Positions 34,936-50,179 are shown, numbered from the stretch's first letter. The stretch: 64,000 nt of DNA from Kitasatospora azatica KCTC 9699 (GCF_000744785.1 NZ_JQMO01000003.1:3472001-3536000), one strand, 5' to 3'. Notes: generated by a model from the letters alone, not told the origin. A program made the numbers and translations.

Positions 34936-35790
34936 GTGGCAGGGCGGCAGCGGGTGTGGGGTGCGGCACTGGCCGCGGTCACGCTGATCGGCGCCCTGAC
35001 GGCCTGCGGTGGCGGGGGCGGCGGGCCCGATCCGGTGCGGCCCTCGCCCCCGCCGGTCGCCTCCCCGTCGCCCTCGGCGGCCAAGCCGACCGACCGCTCC
35101 CCGAAGGGCGTGCTGCTCTCGGCCGGCCAGCTGCTGGAGACCGCCCGCCGGGCCAGGCTCAGCTACCGCTTCGACACCCCGGACGGCCACAGCGACGGCG
35201 CGGACGGGATGCTCTTCTGGGCGCCCCGGACGATCATGAAGCTGATCAAGACCACCCCGGGCGCCACCGACCAGCTGATCGTCATGGACACCGTCAGCTA
35301 CCGGGGCGGCGACGCGGCGACCGCGGCCCGGCTCGGCGGCCGGCACTGGGAGAAGTCCGCCGAGGTGACCGGCCCGGACGGCCGCAAGGAGACCCCGTTC
35401 GCCCCGCTGGTGGACCAGCTCAACCCGCTGCAGGCGGTCACTGCTGCGGCCGGCGCCGCCGACCTGCGGCTGCTGGGCGAGGAGAGGATCGGCGAGGCGA
35501 CCGTGGAGCACTACACCGCGACCCTCCCGGTGGCCGAGTACGTCGCCGCCCAGCAGGACCTGCTCACCGCCGACCGCCGTGAGCAGCTGGCGGGCGCGCT
35601 CGGCCGGGGCGGGGTGAGCACGCTCACCGTGGACCTCTGGCTGAACGACAAGGACCAGCTGGTCCAGCTGCACCGCACCGGCTCGGGCAGCGGCGGGGAC
35701 CTGGACCAGCTGGTCCAGTACAGCGACTGGGGCGGCCCGCTGGCCGTCCAGGCCCCGGCCGAGAACGACACCCGTCAGGCCGGGCAGTAG
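34936..35790 (+). CDS. LolA-like secreted lipoprotein (paralogue 3 of 3)
   Basis: A 284-residue lipoprotein, GTG at 34936 with GGGAGG upstream. Signal peptide ends in the lipobox LTAC, followed by a Gly run and a Pro-rich linker, then a beta body with RHWEKSAEVTG and VQYSDWGGPLAVQ equivalent to the other two. It is more diverged than the first two. It ends 52 bases before the rplJ leader region. Confidence 0.78.
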   Translation: MAGRQRVWGAALAAVTLIGALTACGGGGGGPDPVRPSPPPVASPSPSAAKPTDRSPKGVLLSAGQLLETARRARLSYRFDTPDGHSDGADGMLFWAPRTIMKLIKTTPGATDQLIVMDTVSYRGGDAATAARLGGRHWEKSAEVTGPDGRKETPFAPLVDQLNPLQAVTAAAGAADLRLLGEERIGEATVEHYTATLPVAEYVAAQQDLLTADRREQLAGALGRGGVSTLTVDLWLNDKDQLVQLHRTGSGSGGDLDQLVQYSDWGGPLAVQAPAENDTRQAGQ

Positions 35791-35823
35791 CGACACGCAG
35801 GAACCAGGCCCGTCATGTCCGAT

Positions 35824-35853
35824 TTGGTGTTCGCGCCCTCTTGACCGTACTGT
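35824..35853 (+). promoter_or_regulatory. Probable promoter of the rplJ-rplL unit
   Basis: TTGGTG at 35824-35829 and TACTGT at 35848-35853 are spaced by 18 bp. The transcript would carry a leader of roughly 280 bases ahead of rplJ. Confidence 0.45.
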
Positions 35854-36141
35854 GGGGGCTGCCAAAGACCGCTGGTTGTCGTGTCGTGCCCTCGGGCTCG
35901 TCCGACCGAAGGATCTGCGCTTCGTCGCAGGCAGCCCGCGCAGGAGTGTTTGGAGCTTGGACTTCCGGTTCGCGTGACTCGTCATGCGCCCGTCGAGGTC
36001 TTCTTGAAGCCCCGTGCGCCTGCGCACCGGGGCTCTTTTCGTTCCCCGTGCGAGCTTCCCTTCCGTCCCGTGGTCCCAGGCGCCGTAGGTCGACTTTCCC
36101 TGGTCGGCCGACCTCGACATCACGGAAGGAGGCGTAAGCCT
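35854..36141 (+). ncRNA. L10 leader with intrinsic attenuator
   Basis: The leader between the promoter and rplJ can fold extensively and contains a strong terminator at 36008-36039: AGCCCCGTGCGC/GCGCACCGGGGCT plus a TTTT tract. Ribosomal L10 leaders in many bacteria are bound by L10-L12 to control rplJL expression, and this hairpin position fits that. The L10-binding fold itself was not verified. Confidence 0.65.
36008..36039 (+). terminator. Attenuator in the rplJ leader
   Basis: A 12-bp stem with one bulged C and a 2-base loop (CT) is followed by CTTTT. It lies about 100 bases before rplJ. Confidence 0.85.
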
Positions 36142-36708
36142 ATGGCCAGGCCTGACAAGGCTGCTGCCGTTGCGGAGATCGCGGACAAGTTCCGTTCCTC
36201 CAACGCGGCCGTGCTGACCGAGTACCGCGGTCTGACGGTGAAGCAGGTCAAGACCCTGCGTCGCTCGCTGGGCGCGAACGCCCAGTACTCCGTGGTGAAG
36301 AACACGCTGACCAAGATCGCGGCCAACGAGGCCGGGATCACCGAGCTCGACGACCAGTTCAACGGTCCGACGGCTGTCGCCTTCGTCACCGGTGACCCGG
36401 TGGAGTCGGCGAAGGCTCTGCGTGACTTCGCCAAGGAGAACCCCGCTCTCATCATCAAGGGCGGTGTCCTTGACGGTAAGGCACTGACCGCCGATGAGAT
36501 CAAGAAGCTCGCGGACCTCGAGTCCCGCGAGGTGCTGCTCGCCAAGCTGGCGGGTGCCCTGAAGGCCAAGCCCTCCCAGGCTGCCGCGCTCTTCCAGGCC
36601 CTGCCCTCGAAGCTCGTCCGCACCGTGGACGCGCTTCGCGAGAAGAAGGCCGAGCAGGGCGGTGCCGGTACGCCGGCTCCCGCCGCCGAGGACGCTGCCG
36701 CGGAGTAA
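36142..36708 (+). CDS. rplJ: Ribosomal protein L10
   Basis: A 188-residue L10, ATG at 36142 with AAGGAGG upstream. Recognised by AAVAEIADKFRSSNAAVLTEYRG and VKNTLTKIA. The C-terminal helix anchors L7/L12 dimers at the ribosomal stalk. rplL follows after 91 bases. Confidence 0.97.
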   Translation: MARPDKAAAVAEIADKFRSSNAAVLTEYRGLTVKQVKTLRRSLGANAQYSVVKNTLTKIAANEAGITELDDQFNGPTAVAFVTGDPVESAKALRDFAKENPALIIKGGVLDGKALTADEIKKLADLESREVLLAKLAGALKAKPSQAAALFQALPSKLVRTVDALREKKAEQGGAGTPAPAAEDAAAE

Positions 36709-36799
36709 TCCGCGGGGTCCAGTGCCCTCGCAGCGGGCCCGCGCCCGCCAATCCCGTACATACCGGCACCACCTGCCGATTTAGTGGAAGGACGCCATC

Positions 36800-37183
36800 A
36801 TGGCGAAGCTGTCCCAGGACGAGCTGCTCGAGGTCTTCGCTGAGATGACCCTCATCGAGATCTCCGAGTTCGTTAAGGCGTTCGAGGAGAAGTTCGACGT
36901 CACCGCCGCCGCCCCGGTCGCCGTCGCCGGCGTTGCCGGTCCGGCCGCCGTTGCCGAGGCCGTCGAGGAGCAGGACGAGTTCGACGTCATCCTCGATGGC
37001 CCGGGCGACAAGAAGATCCAGGTCATCAAGGAGGTGCGCACCCTGACCTCCCTCGGCCTGAAGGAGGCCAAGGACCTCGTTGACACCGCCGGTGCGGTTG
37101 TCCTGGAGAAGGTCACCAAGGAGGCCGCCGAGAAGGCCAAGGCCGCCCTCGAGGGTGCCGGCGCCAAGGTCACCGTCAAGTGA
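36800..37183 (+). CDS. rplL: Ribosomal protein L7/L12
   Basis: A 127-residue L7/L12. N-terminal dimerisation helices, an Ala/Val/Pro hinge, and the C-terminal globular domain EFDVILDGPGDKKIQVIKEV with LGLKEAKDLVD. It recruits translational GTPases. GGAAGGA precedes the ATG. A strong terminator follows. Confidence 0.97.
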   Translation: MAKLSQDELLEVFAEMTLIEISEFVKAFEEKFDVTAAAPVAVAGVAGPAAVAEAVEEQDEFDVILDGPGDKKIQVIKEVRTLTSLGLKEAKDLVDTAGAVVLEKVTKEAAEKAKAALEGAGAKVTVK

Positions 37184-37208
37184 CGTTGAGCTTCTGAGCT
37201 CACTCTTC

Positions 37209-37250
37209 GGGCCGGGCCGGCCACCCCTCGCGGGGTGGCCGGCCCGGCCT
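37209..37250 (+). terminator. rplL terminator
   Basis: A near-perfect stem of about 19 bp (GGGCCGGGCCGGCCACCCC with its complement) around a TCGC loop, ending in a GC-rich tail. It separates rplL from rpoB. Confidence 0.9.
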
Positions 37251-37583
37251 GTTCGCGTTCGTGGGCTTTGTCAGTCAGCGCAGGTAAGGTGATCACCGCT
37301 GTAACGCCCCGGGCCCCGGTGGCGATAGACAGTGCGAGGTCCAGCCACCGGCCGGGCCTTGACGAACGGCATCCGGCGCGCGATTCTCGAGGCGCGCGCC
37401 GATACCGCGAGAGCGGTTGGCCGTTAGTTTGGGTGGCCCCCGGATGCATAACCGGGGCCCGCGGCGGGAAATGACTCCACGTGAGTCGCGGTGCCGGCCT
37501 CCTGGGAGGTGGGGCACCGCAGTAGTGCGCACGGTCACAGGCCGTGCGAGCGGTACGGGCAGTATGCGACGGAGGGAGCGTCC

Positions 37584-37600
37584 GATTCGGTCTCCGAATC
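37584..37600. promoter_or_regulatory. GATTCGG-N3-CCGAATC inverted repeat before the rpoB promoter
   Basis: A perfect 7-bp inverted repeat with a 3-bp centre lies 5 bp upstream of the -35 element. It is positioned for an activator or a modulator of rpoBC transcription; none is known to me for this motif. Confidence 0.4.
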
Positions 37601-37605
37601 AGGAC

Positions 37606-37634
37606 TGGACAGCAGTGTGGCATTTGGCTACACT
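37606..37634 (+). promoter_or_regulatory. rpoB promoter (HrdB-type)
   Basis: TGGACA at 37606-37611 and TACACT at 37629-37634 are spaced by 17 bp, a good vegetative-sigma match. The start site would be near 37641, about 130 bases before the coding region. Confidence 0.65.
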
Positions 37635-37771
37635 GTCCCTTTGCGCTGCCTGTTAGCTGCTCCGTGACTCGTCGCCCGGAGTGTGCGCTGCCCTGACCTG
37701 GGAATTCTCCCTCGGCAAGGCCCGGCCGGTACGCGCGTAGTGAGCTCCGAGCCCTCGGAAGGACCCCCCTC

Positions 37772-41248
<3,477 letters not shown>

Positions 41249-41259
41249 CGGAGGTTAGG

Positions 41260-41297
41260 GCCGGCTGGTACCGCCCCAAGGCGAACAACCAGCCGGC
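41260..41297 (+). other. Hairpin in the rpoB-rpoC gap
   Basis: GCCGGCTGGT at 41260-41269 and ACCAGCCGGC at 41288-41297 are a perfect 10-bp inverted repeat with an 18-base loop. It lies between rpoB and rpoC, without a T-tract, so it is more likely an RNA-processing or stability element than a full terminator. Confidence 0.6.
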
Positions 41298-41364
41298 TCG
41301 CCCCCAAGGCCCCCCTCAGACCAGATGAACGACTTTCGACTTACGAAAGAGGGCTTGACGACCA

Positions 41365-45258
<3,894 letters not shown>

Positions 45259-45270
45259 GTCGCGCACTGA

Positions 45271-45316
45271 ACGCCGCAGGGCGGTCACCCTTCACGGGGT
45301 GGCCGCCCTGCGGCGT
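45271..45316 (+). terminator. rpoC terminator
   Basis: ACGCCGCAGGGCGGTCACCC pairs with GGGTGGCCGCCCTGCGGCGT around a short loop, allowing for one mismatch. It also lies at the end of the convergent SRPBCC gene. Confidence 0.88.
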
Positions 45317-45324
45317 TTCCGGTG

Positions 45325-45852
45325 CTACAGCAGCGCCTCGAACCGGTCCAGCGGTGAGCCGGTGAACGGGCGCAGCACGGGCCCCCAGTACCGGACCCCG
45401 GGCAGCCGCAGGCCGCCGAGGAAGGCGAACCGGGTGGTGCTCTCGCTCTCCGGGTACGCCGCCATGCCGCCGAGCACGAAGCGGCTCTGCATCAGGCACC
45501 AGCCGGGTTCGAGGTCGATGGTGAAGGTGGCGCGCAGCCGGGTGTGGCCGTGGATCCGGGCGGTCAGCGGGCCGCCTCGGCCCGGCCGGCCGCTGAGCCG
45601 TACGGTGCGCACGTCCGGGATCCACAGCGGCATGGTCCGTTCCAGGTCCTGGGCCAGCGCCCAGACCTGCTCGAAGGGCGCCGCCAGCACCCGCTCGCCG
45701 ATCCGGGCGCCGGGGGTGCTGGCCGCGATCACCCGCAGGCGGCGGACCTGGTCGAAGTCGGCGACCGGCCAGCCGCCCCCGGTGGTCGGCGGGTGGTCCC
45801 CGGTGACCGGATCGCCGGTCGGGCGGCTGCTGTCGCGGTCCTGCTCGGTCAC
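45325..45852 (-). CDS. SRPBCC (polyketide cyclase-like) protein
   Basis: A 175-residue protein beginning at the GTG at 45852, which overlaps the sigma-factor stop codon (GTGA). The core RIGERVLAAPFEQVWALAQDLE, LWIPDVRTVRL and C-terminal strands are those of the START/SRPBCC helix-grip fold, which binds hydrophobic ligands in a cavity. A role as sensor or ligand binder for the sigma factor is suggested only by translational coupling; it lacks any anti-sigma zinc motif. Not assigned to a specific family. Confidence 0.7.
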   Translation of the reverse strand: MTEQDRDSSRPTGDPVTGDHPPTTGGGWPVADFDQVRRLRVIAASTPGARIGERVLAAPFEQVWALAQDLERTMPLWIPDVRTVRLSGRPGRGGPLTARIHGHTRLRATFTIDLEPGWCLMQSRFVLGGMAAYPESESTTRFAFLGGLRLPGVRYWGPVLRPFTGSPLDRFEALL

Positions 45853-46355
45853 TGCGACCACGCCTTTCGGAAGCTGAGTCGGGCCCGGGAGAGCCGGGAT
45901 TTCACGGTCCCCGGCGGCACCGCGAGGAGTTCGGCGGTGCGCCGTTCGTCGATCCCCTCCAGATCGCGCAGCAGCAGCACGGCCCGGTGCTCGGGGGAGA
46001 GCCGGGCGAGCACGTCGCGGATGTCGGCGGCCAGCTGCGGATCGCCCGGGGCGGGCACCTCGGCCAGTTCGGCGGGGCGCTGCCGGGCGGCCCGTTGTGC
46101 GTGCCGGACCGCCTCGCGCACCGCGATGGCCCGCACCCAGCCGTAGAGCGCCAGCGGGTCCTGCAGCTGGCGCAGCTTGCGGAAGACCGCGATCAGTGCC
46201 TCCTGGGTGGCGTCCGCCCCGTCCTCCAGCGCGATCGGGCCGCACAGGCGCCGGACGTACGGGGTGATCAGGTCGAGCAGTCGGCCGGCCGCCAGCTGGT
46301 CCCCGCCCTGGGCGGCGCGGACGAGCTCGGCGAGGCCGGGCGGTGGCTCGTGCAT
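45849..46355 (-). CDS. ECF-type sigma-70 family RNA polymerase sigma factor
   Basis: A 168-residue sigma factor with region 2 (ATQEALIAVFRKLRQ, VREAVRHAQRAA) and region 4 (LSPEHRAVLLLRDLEGIDERRTAE, then VPPGTVKSRLSRARLSF) and no region 1.1 or 3. ATG at 46355. It overlaps the SRPBCC gene (GTGA), so the pair is co-translated. No anti-sigma factor of standard type is next to it. A divergent DUF4097 lipoprotein gene lies across a 242-base gap; that gap holds GGGAAC and GGGGAAC-like elements on this strand but no promoter I could assign with confidence. Confidence 0.88.
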   Translation of the reverse strand: MHEPPPGLAELVRAAQGGDQLAAGRLLDLITPYVRRLCGPIALEDGADATQEALIAVFRKLRQLQDPLALYGWVRAIAVREAVRHAQRAARQRPAELAEVPAPGDPQLAADIRDVLARLSPEHRAVLLLRDLEGIDERRTAELLAVPPGTVKSRLSRARLSFRKAWSQ

Positions 46356-46597
46356 GGCGGTCTCCGTTCGAGTCGGGGCCTACGGAGGAGGGGGCGCGGC
46401 GGCGATCGGTTCCCCGGCTCCCGAAGTGTTCCCAGTCACAGCAGGAAGCTCCGACTCCCTCCTGCGGGGCCGGGATCCCTCTTGTGGGGGAGGCGGCAGA
46501 ACCGCTCCGGCGGGCGATCCGCGCGGTGGCGGTCGGCGGGCAGCCTAGGGGTGTCGGCCCGGGAAGGTCCGGGCCGCCGAAACCATGGGGGACCAAG

Positions 46598-47278
46598 ATG
46601 AACCAGCGCCGCACCGGCCTGCTCGCCAAGACCGTCATCACCGCCGCCGTCGCGTTCGGCATGTCCGGCTGCTTCCTCGACGGGGACCAGCACCTCGACG
46701 CGAGCTACCAGATCGACCAGCCGGTGCACACGCTGGTGATCAACGGGAGCACCGGTGACATCCGGGTGGTCGGCGGCGGCACCGGCGTCTCGGTGACGGA
46801 GCATCAGAACTACCGCGGGAAGGCGCCCGCCACCACGCACACCACCGCCGACGGCACCCTGACGCTGACCTACGACTGCCACGACTGCGGGGTCGACTAC
46901 CAGGTCCAGGTCCCGTCCGACACCGTGGTGAAGGTGGCCGCGAACACCGGGACGGTGCGGCTGGTCGGGCTGACGGCGGCGGTCGAGGCCAGCACCGACA
47001 CCGGGAACGTGGAGGGCGAGCGACTGGGCACCGGCCGGGCCCAGCTGCGGACCCGGACCGGCGACCTGTCGGTCTCCTTCGCCGGCGCCCCGGCGGCGGT
47101 CGACGCGCGCACCGGGACCGGTTCGGTCCGGCTCACCGTCCCCGGCGGCGACAGCTACGCGGTCGCCGCCACCGCGCAGACCGGCAAGGTCGAGGTGACC
47201 GTCCCGCAGCAGGAGGGCCTCGGGCGGACCATCAACGCGCACGCCGAGACCGGTGACGTCACCGTCGCCCATGGCTGA
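46598..47278 (+). CDS. DUF4097-family secreted lipoprotein
   Basis: A 226-residue protein with a signal peptide and lipobox SGCF (Cys23), then repeated TGxx strands (NGSTGDIRVVGG, ANTGTVRLVG, STDTGNVEGE, TGKVEVTVPQ, AETGDVTVAHG). These make a right-handed beta-helix, the DUF4097 putative adhesin type. ATG at 46598. It is transcribed divergently from the ECF sigma factor and its 3' end lies next to the histidine kinase gene. A surface sensor or adhesin role is inferred. Confidence 0.75.
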   Translation: MNQRRTGLLAKTVITAAVAFGMSGCFLDGDQHLDASYQIDQPVHTLVINGSTGDIRVVGGGTGVSVTEHQNYRGKAPATTHTTADGTLTLTYDCHDCGVDYQVQVPSDTVVKVAANTGTVRLVGLTAAVEASTDTGNVEGERLGTGRAQLRTRTGDLSVSFAGAPAAVDARTGTGSVRLTVPGGDSYAVAATAQTGKVEVTVPQQEGLGRTINAHAETGDVTVAHG

Positions 47279-47354
47279 GTCCGGACCGCTCCGGCCGGCA
47301 TTCGACCTGCTCAGCGCGGGCGATAGGCTCCCGACTGACACGCGGGGGGCGGAT

Positions 47355-48542
47355 GTGGAGCGGATCGCGCGCCGGCTGGGCCGGCTGGCCGGGCTGGGGC
47401 AGCGCTGGCAGCAGCGGCTGACCGGGATCAACCCGTACCTGGCCGACAGCCTGCTGGCCGCCTTCTCGGCGGCGGTCTCGCTCTGGACCGTCTTCTGCGA
47501 CGGCAAGGGCTGGGCGTGGTGGGTCTACCTGCTCGCGGCCGCCACGGCGCTGCCGATTCCGTGGCGCCGCCGGGCACCCTTCCTGGTCTTCCTGCTCACC
47601 GGCGTGGCCTCACTGGCGCTGAGCATCTGGGCGCACTCGGCCCAGCCGCAGATCGCGGTCTACGCGGTGATAACCGTCTACACCCTGGCGGACCGGGCCA
47701 AGGAGTGGCAGCGCTGGTCGATGCTGCTGGTCCTGGTGGTGGCGAACGTGCTCGGCACCCGCTCGCCCAACGGGATGCTCTTCAGCCTGCTGCTGTCGAT
47801 CGGCTCCTTCGTCTTCGGCTCGCTGGTGCGCGAGCTGCGCCGGCTCGCCCGGATCGAGGCCGAGCGGGCTCGCGAGACCGGGCGCCGGGCGGCCAGCGAC
47901 GCGGCCCGGGCGGTGGCCGAGGAGCGGGCCAGGATCGCCCGGGAGATGCACGACATCCTGGCGCACGCCGTCTCGCTGATGGTGATTCAGGCCGAGGCCG
48001 GCCCGCTGGTGGTGCACAGCAGCCCGGAGAAGGCGATCAAGGCCTTCGACACCATCGGCGACACCGGCCGGGACGCCATGGTGCAGCTGCGCCGGGTGCT
48101 CGGGGTGCTCAAGGAGGAGGGGGCCGGGCCGGAGCTGGCACCGCAGCCGCGACTGGCCGAACTGCCGGCGGTGGCCGAGCGGGTGCGGGCGGCCGGGGTG
48201 CGGGTGGAGCTGGCGCTGCCCGAGCCCGCTCGGGCCCTGCCGGCCGAGGTGGAGGCGGCGGCCTACCGGATCGTCCAGGAGGCGCTGACCAACATCGTCA
48301 AGCACTCCGGGGCGGACCGGGTCGCGGTGGAGGTCGCCGCGCGGGACTCGGTGCTTGCGCTCTCGGTGCTGGACAACGGGCGCGGGCTGGCGCCGACCGG
48401 TGCCACCGGGGTGTGGTCCGGCGGGCGCGGACTGGTCGGCATCCGCGAGCGGGCCGCGGCCTGCGGCGGGCGGGCCAGCGCCGGGCCCGGGCCGGCCGGA
48501 CAGGGCTTTCTGGTGACGGCAGAACTGCCGCTGAGCGCGTGA
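47355..48542 (+). CDS. Two-component sensor histidine kinase (NarL/DesK-type, HisKA_3)
   Basis: A 395-residue kinase from the GTG at 47355 (GGGGGGCGGA ribosome site). About six membrane segments lie near residues 25-160, then a HisKA_3 phosphoacceptor domain with His199 (REMHDILAH) and a HATPase_c domain with DNGRGL. An ATG upstream (47271) overlapping the DUF4097 gene is a less likely start because GATAGGCT at about 47322 looks like a -10. Cognate regulator follows after 11 bases. The stimulus is unknown. Confidence 0.88.
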   Translation: MERIARRLGRLAGLGQRWQQRLTGINPYLADSLLAAFSAAVSLWTVFCDGKGWAWWVYLLAAATALPIPWRRRAPFLVFLLTGVASLALSIWAHSAQPQIAVYAVITVYTLADRAKEWQRWSMLLVLVVANVLGTRSPNGMLFSLLLSIGSFVFGSLVRELRRLARIEAERARETGRRAASDAARAVAEERARIAREMHDILAHAVSLMVIQAEAGPLVVHSSPEKAIKAFDTIGDTGRDAMVQLRRVLGVLKEEGAGPELAPQPRLAELPAVAERVRAAGVRVELALPEPARALPAEVEAAAYRIVQEALTNIVKHSGADRVAVEVAARDSVLALSVLDNGRGLAPTGATGVWSGGRGLVGIRERAAACGGRASAGPGPAGQGFLVTAELPLSA

Positions 48543-48553
48543 ACGGACGTGGG

Positions 48554-49237
48554 ATGACGATTCGGGTAGTGGTCGCGGACGACCAGGAGCTGGTCCGGGC
48601 CGGGTTCGGGATGATCCTGGACGCGCAGCCGGACATCGAGGTGGTGGCCGAGGCCTGCAACGGCGCCGAGGCGGTCGAGGCGGTCGCCGCGCACCGGCCC
48701 GACGTGCTGCTGCTGGACGTCCGGATGCCCGTGATGGACGGCCTGGAGGCGGCCCGCCGGGTCTGCGCCGAGCACCCGGAGACCAAGGTGATCATGCTGA
48801 CCACCTTCGACATCGACGACTACGTCTACGACGCGCTCTACGCCGGGGCCAGCGGCTTCCTGCTCAAGGACGTGCGCCGGGACGACCTGGCGCACGGGGT
48901 GCGGATGGTGGCCGCGGGGGAGGCGCTGCTGGCACCCTCCGTGACCAAGCGCTTGATCAGCGAGTTCGCCGCCCGCGGCCCCGCCGCCGGGCCGGCCGCA
49001 GGCGCCCGCACCCCGTCCCGCCTGCTGGAGCAGCTGACCGCCCGCGAGCAGGAGACCCTGCGGCTGCTGGCCCGTGGCCTGTCCAACGCCGAGATCGCCG
49101 GCGAACTGGTGGTCAGCGAACACACCGTCAAGACGCACGTCTCCAACGTGCTGAGCAAGCTCCAACTGCGCGACCGGGTACACGCGGTGGTCTTCGCCTA
49201 CGAGGCCGGCGCGGTGGTGGCGGGCGACCCGCGCTGA
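48554..49237 (+). CDS. LuxR/NarL-family response regulator
   Basis: A 227-residue regulator with a receiver domain (phospho-acceptor Asp55 in LLLDVRMPVMDG) and a C-terminal LuxR helix-turn-helix (LTAREQETLRLLARGLSNAEIAGELVVSEHTVKTHVSN in two parts). It is 11 bases after the kinase gene, ATG at 48554 with GGACGTGGG upstream. Target genes are not evident; the 20-bp repeats that start 64 bases downstream are a candidate site. Confidence 0.94.
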   Translation: MTIRVVVADDQELVRAGFGMILDAQPDIEVVAEACNGAEAVEAVAAHRPDVLLLDVRMPVMDGLEAARRVCAEHPETKVIMLTTFDIDDYVYDALYAGASGFLLKDVRRDDLAHGVRMVAAGEALLAPSVTKRLISEFAARGPAAGPAAGARTPSRLLEQLTAREQETLRLLARGLSNAEIAGELVVSEHTVKTHVSNVLSKLQLRDRVHAVVFAYEAGAVVAGDPR

Positions 49238-49300
49238 CAGCCGGCGCCGGCGCTCAGCGCGTCACAGAACCGCGGCCGCACCCGGTTTTAGCGCCGGCTG
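49238..49300 (+). other. Leader between the response regulator and the repeat array
   Basis: Contains a CCGGCGCCGG palindromic stretch at 49242-49251 and no gene. It may hold the response regulator's terminator. Confidence 0.3.
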
Positions 49301-49420
49301 CACCGGTCGAAAGCCCGCTGCACCGGTCGAAAGCCCGCTGCACCGGTCGAAAGCCCGCTGCACCGGTCGAAAGCCCGCTGCACCGGCCGAAAGCCCGTTG
49401 CACCGTGCGAAAGCCAGGTG
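49301..49420 (+). repeat. Six 20-bp tandem repeats (iteron-like) before the sirtuin gene
   Basis: Units at 49301, 49321, 49341 and 49361 are identical (CACCGGTCGAAAGCCCGCTG). The fifth at 49381 has two changes and the sixth at 49401 is more degenerate. The period of 20 bp is two helical turns and each unit contains an ACCGGT palindrome. The array ends about 33 bases before the sirtuin start and there are no spacers, so it is not a CRISPR array. Confidence 0.95.
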
Positions 49421-49441
49421 CAGCGCCGGGCCCGGGGGCTC

Positions 49442-49447
49442 TACGCT
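49442..49447 (+). promoter_or_regulatory. -10 of the sirtuin operon promoter
   Basis: TACGCT lies 6 bases before the ATG at 49454, consistent with a leaderless transcript directly downstream of the repeat array. The -35 would fall in the last degenerate repeat unit. Confidence 0.4.
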
Positions 49448-49453
49448 CGCCGC

Positions 49454-50179
49454 ATGAGCAGCCGCACGCTTGTCGCCGTCCTCACCGGCGCCGGCATCTC
49501 CACCGACTCCGGAATCCCCGACTACCGTGGCCCCAAGGGCCTTTGGCAGCGCGACCCGTCGGTCCAGGAACTGGTGACCATCGGGCCTTACCTGGCCTCC
49601 ACCGAGGTGCGGGAGCGGTCCTGGCGGATGCGGGCCGAGGTCGGTGCGCTGACGGCCGAGCCGAACGCCGGGCACCGCGCACTGGTCGAGTTGGAGCGCG
49701 CACTGCCGCTGCGGGTGCTCACCCAGAACGTGGACGGGTTGCACCAGAAGGCCGGGCTGCCGGACCGCAAGGTGCTCGAACTGCACGGCACCGCACTGCG
49801 GGTGCAGTGCATGCGGTGCCGGCGCTCCAGCGCGATGGACGAGGCACTGGACCGGGTGGCGGCCGGCGAGCCGGACCCGGCCTGCCGGGAGTGCGGCGGG
49901 ATCCTCAAGCCGGCCACCGTGATGTTCGGCGAGACGCTGGACCCGGAGGTGCTGACCAGGGCCGATGCGATCGCCAAGGCCTGCGAGGTCTTCGTCGCGG
50001 TCGGCACCTCGCTCCAGGTGTACCCCGTGGCCTCGCTGCCGCAGATCGCCCTGGAGGCCGGCGCCCGGCTGATCATCGTCAACGGCGAGCCGACCCCCTT
50101 CGACGAGCAGGCGGACGAGGTGATCCGCGAGCCCATCTCCGTTGCTCTGCCGGCCCTGGTCGCTAGGCTGACCGGATGA
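49454..50179 (+). CDS. Sirtuin (NAD-dependent protein deacylase)
   Basis: A 241-residue sirtuin: GAGIS at 12-16, TQNVDGLHQKAG, catalytic His111 (LHGT), and four Cys for zinc at 119, 122, 144 and 147. It removes acyl groups from lysines using NAD and releases nicotinamide and acyl-ADP-ribose. The ATG at 49454 directly follows the -10. Its TGA overlaps the P450 ATG (ATGA at 50176), so the pair is coupled. Deacetylase versus longer-chain deacylase cannot be settled from sequence alone. Confidence 0.93.
   Translation: MSSRTLVAVLTGAGISTDSGIPDYRGPKGLWQRDPSVQELVTIGPYLASTEVRERSWRMRAEVGALTAEPNAGHRALVELERALPLRVLTQNVDGLHQKAGLPDRKVLELHGTALRVQCMRCRRSSAMDEALDRVAAGEPDPACRECGGILKPATVMFGETLDPEVLTRADAIAKACEVFVAVGTSLQVYPVASLPQIALEAGARLIIVNGEPTPFDEQADEVIREPISVALPALVARLTG

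Larger units (their letters stand above)
37251..37771 (+). other. 521-base rpoB upstream region without genes
   Basis: It holds a GGCCCCCGG/CCGGGGCC hairpin near 37436-37460, a GATTCGG/CCGAATC inverted repeat at 37584-37600 and the promoter at 37606-37634, then a leader of about 130 bases. No coding sequence is supported. RNA polymerase beta expression in Streptomyces is driven from its own promoter here. Confidence 0.6.

Noticed and set aside
49301..49420. Possible CRISPR array
   Set aside because: The 20-bp units are directly abutting with no spacers, and no cas genes are present.
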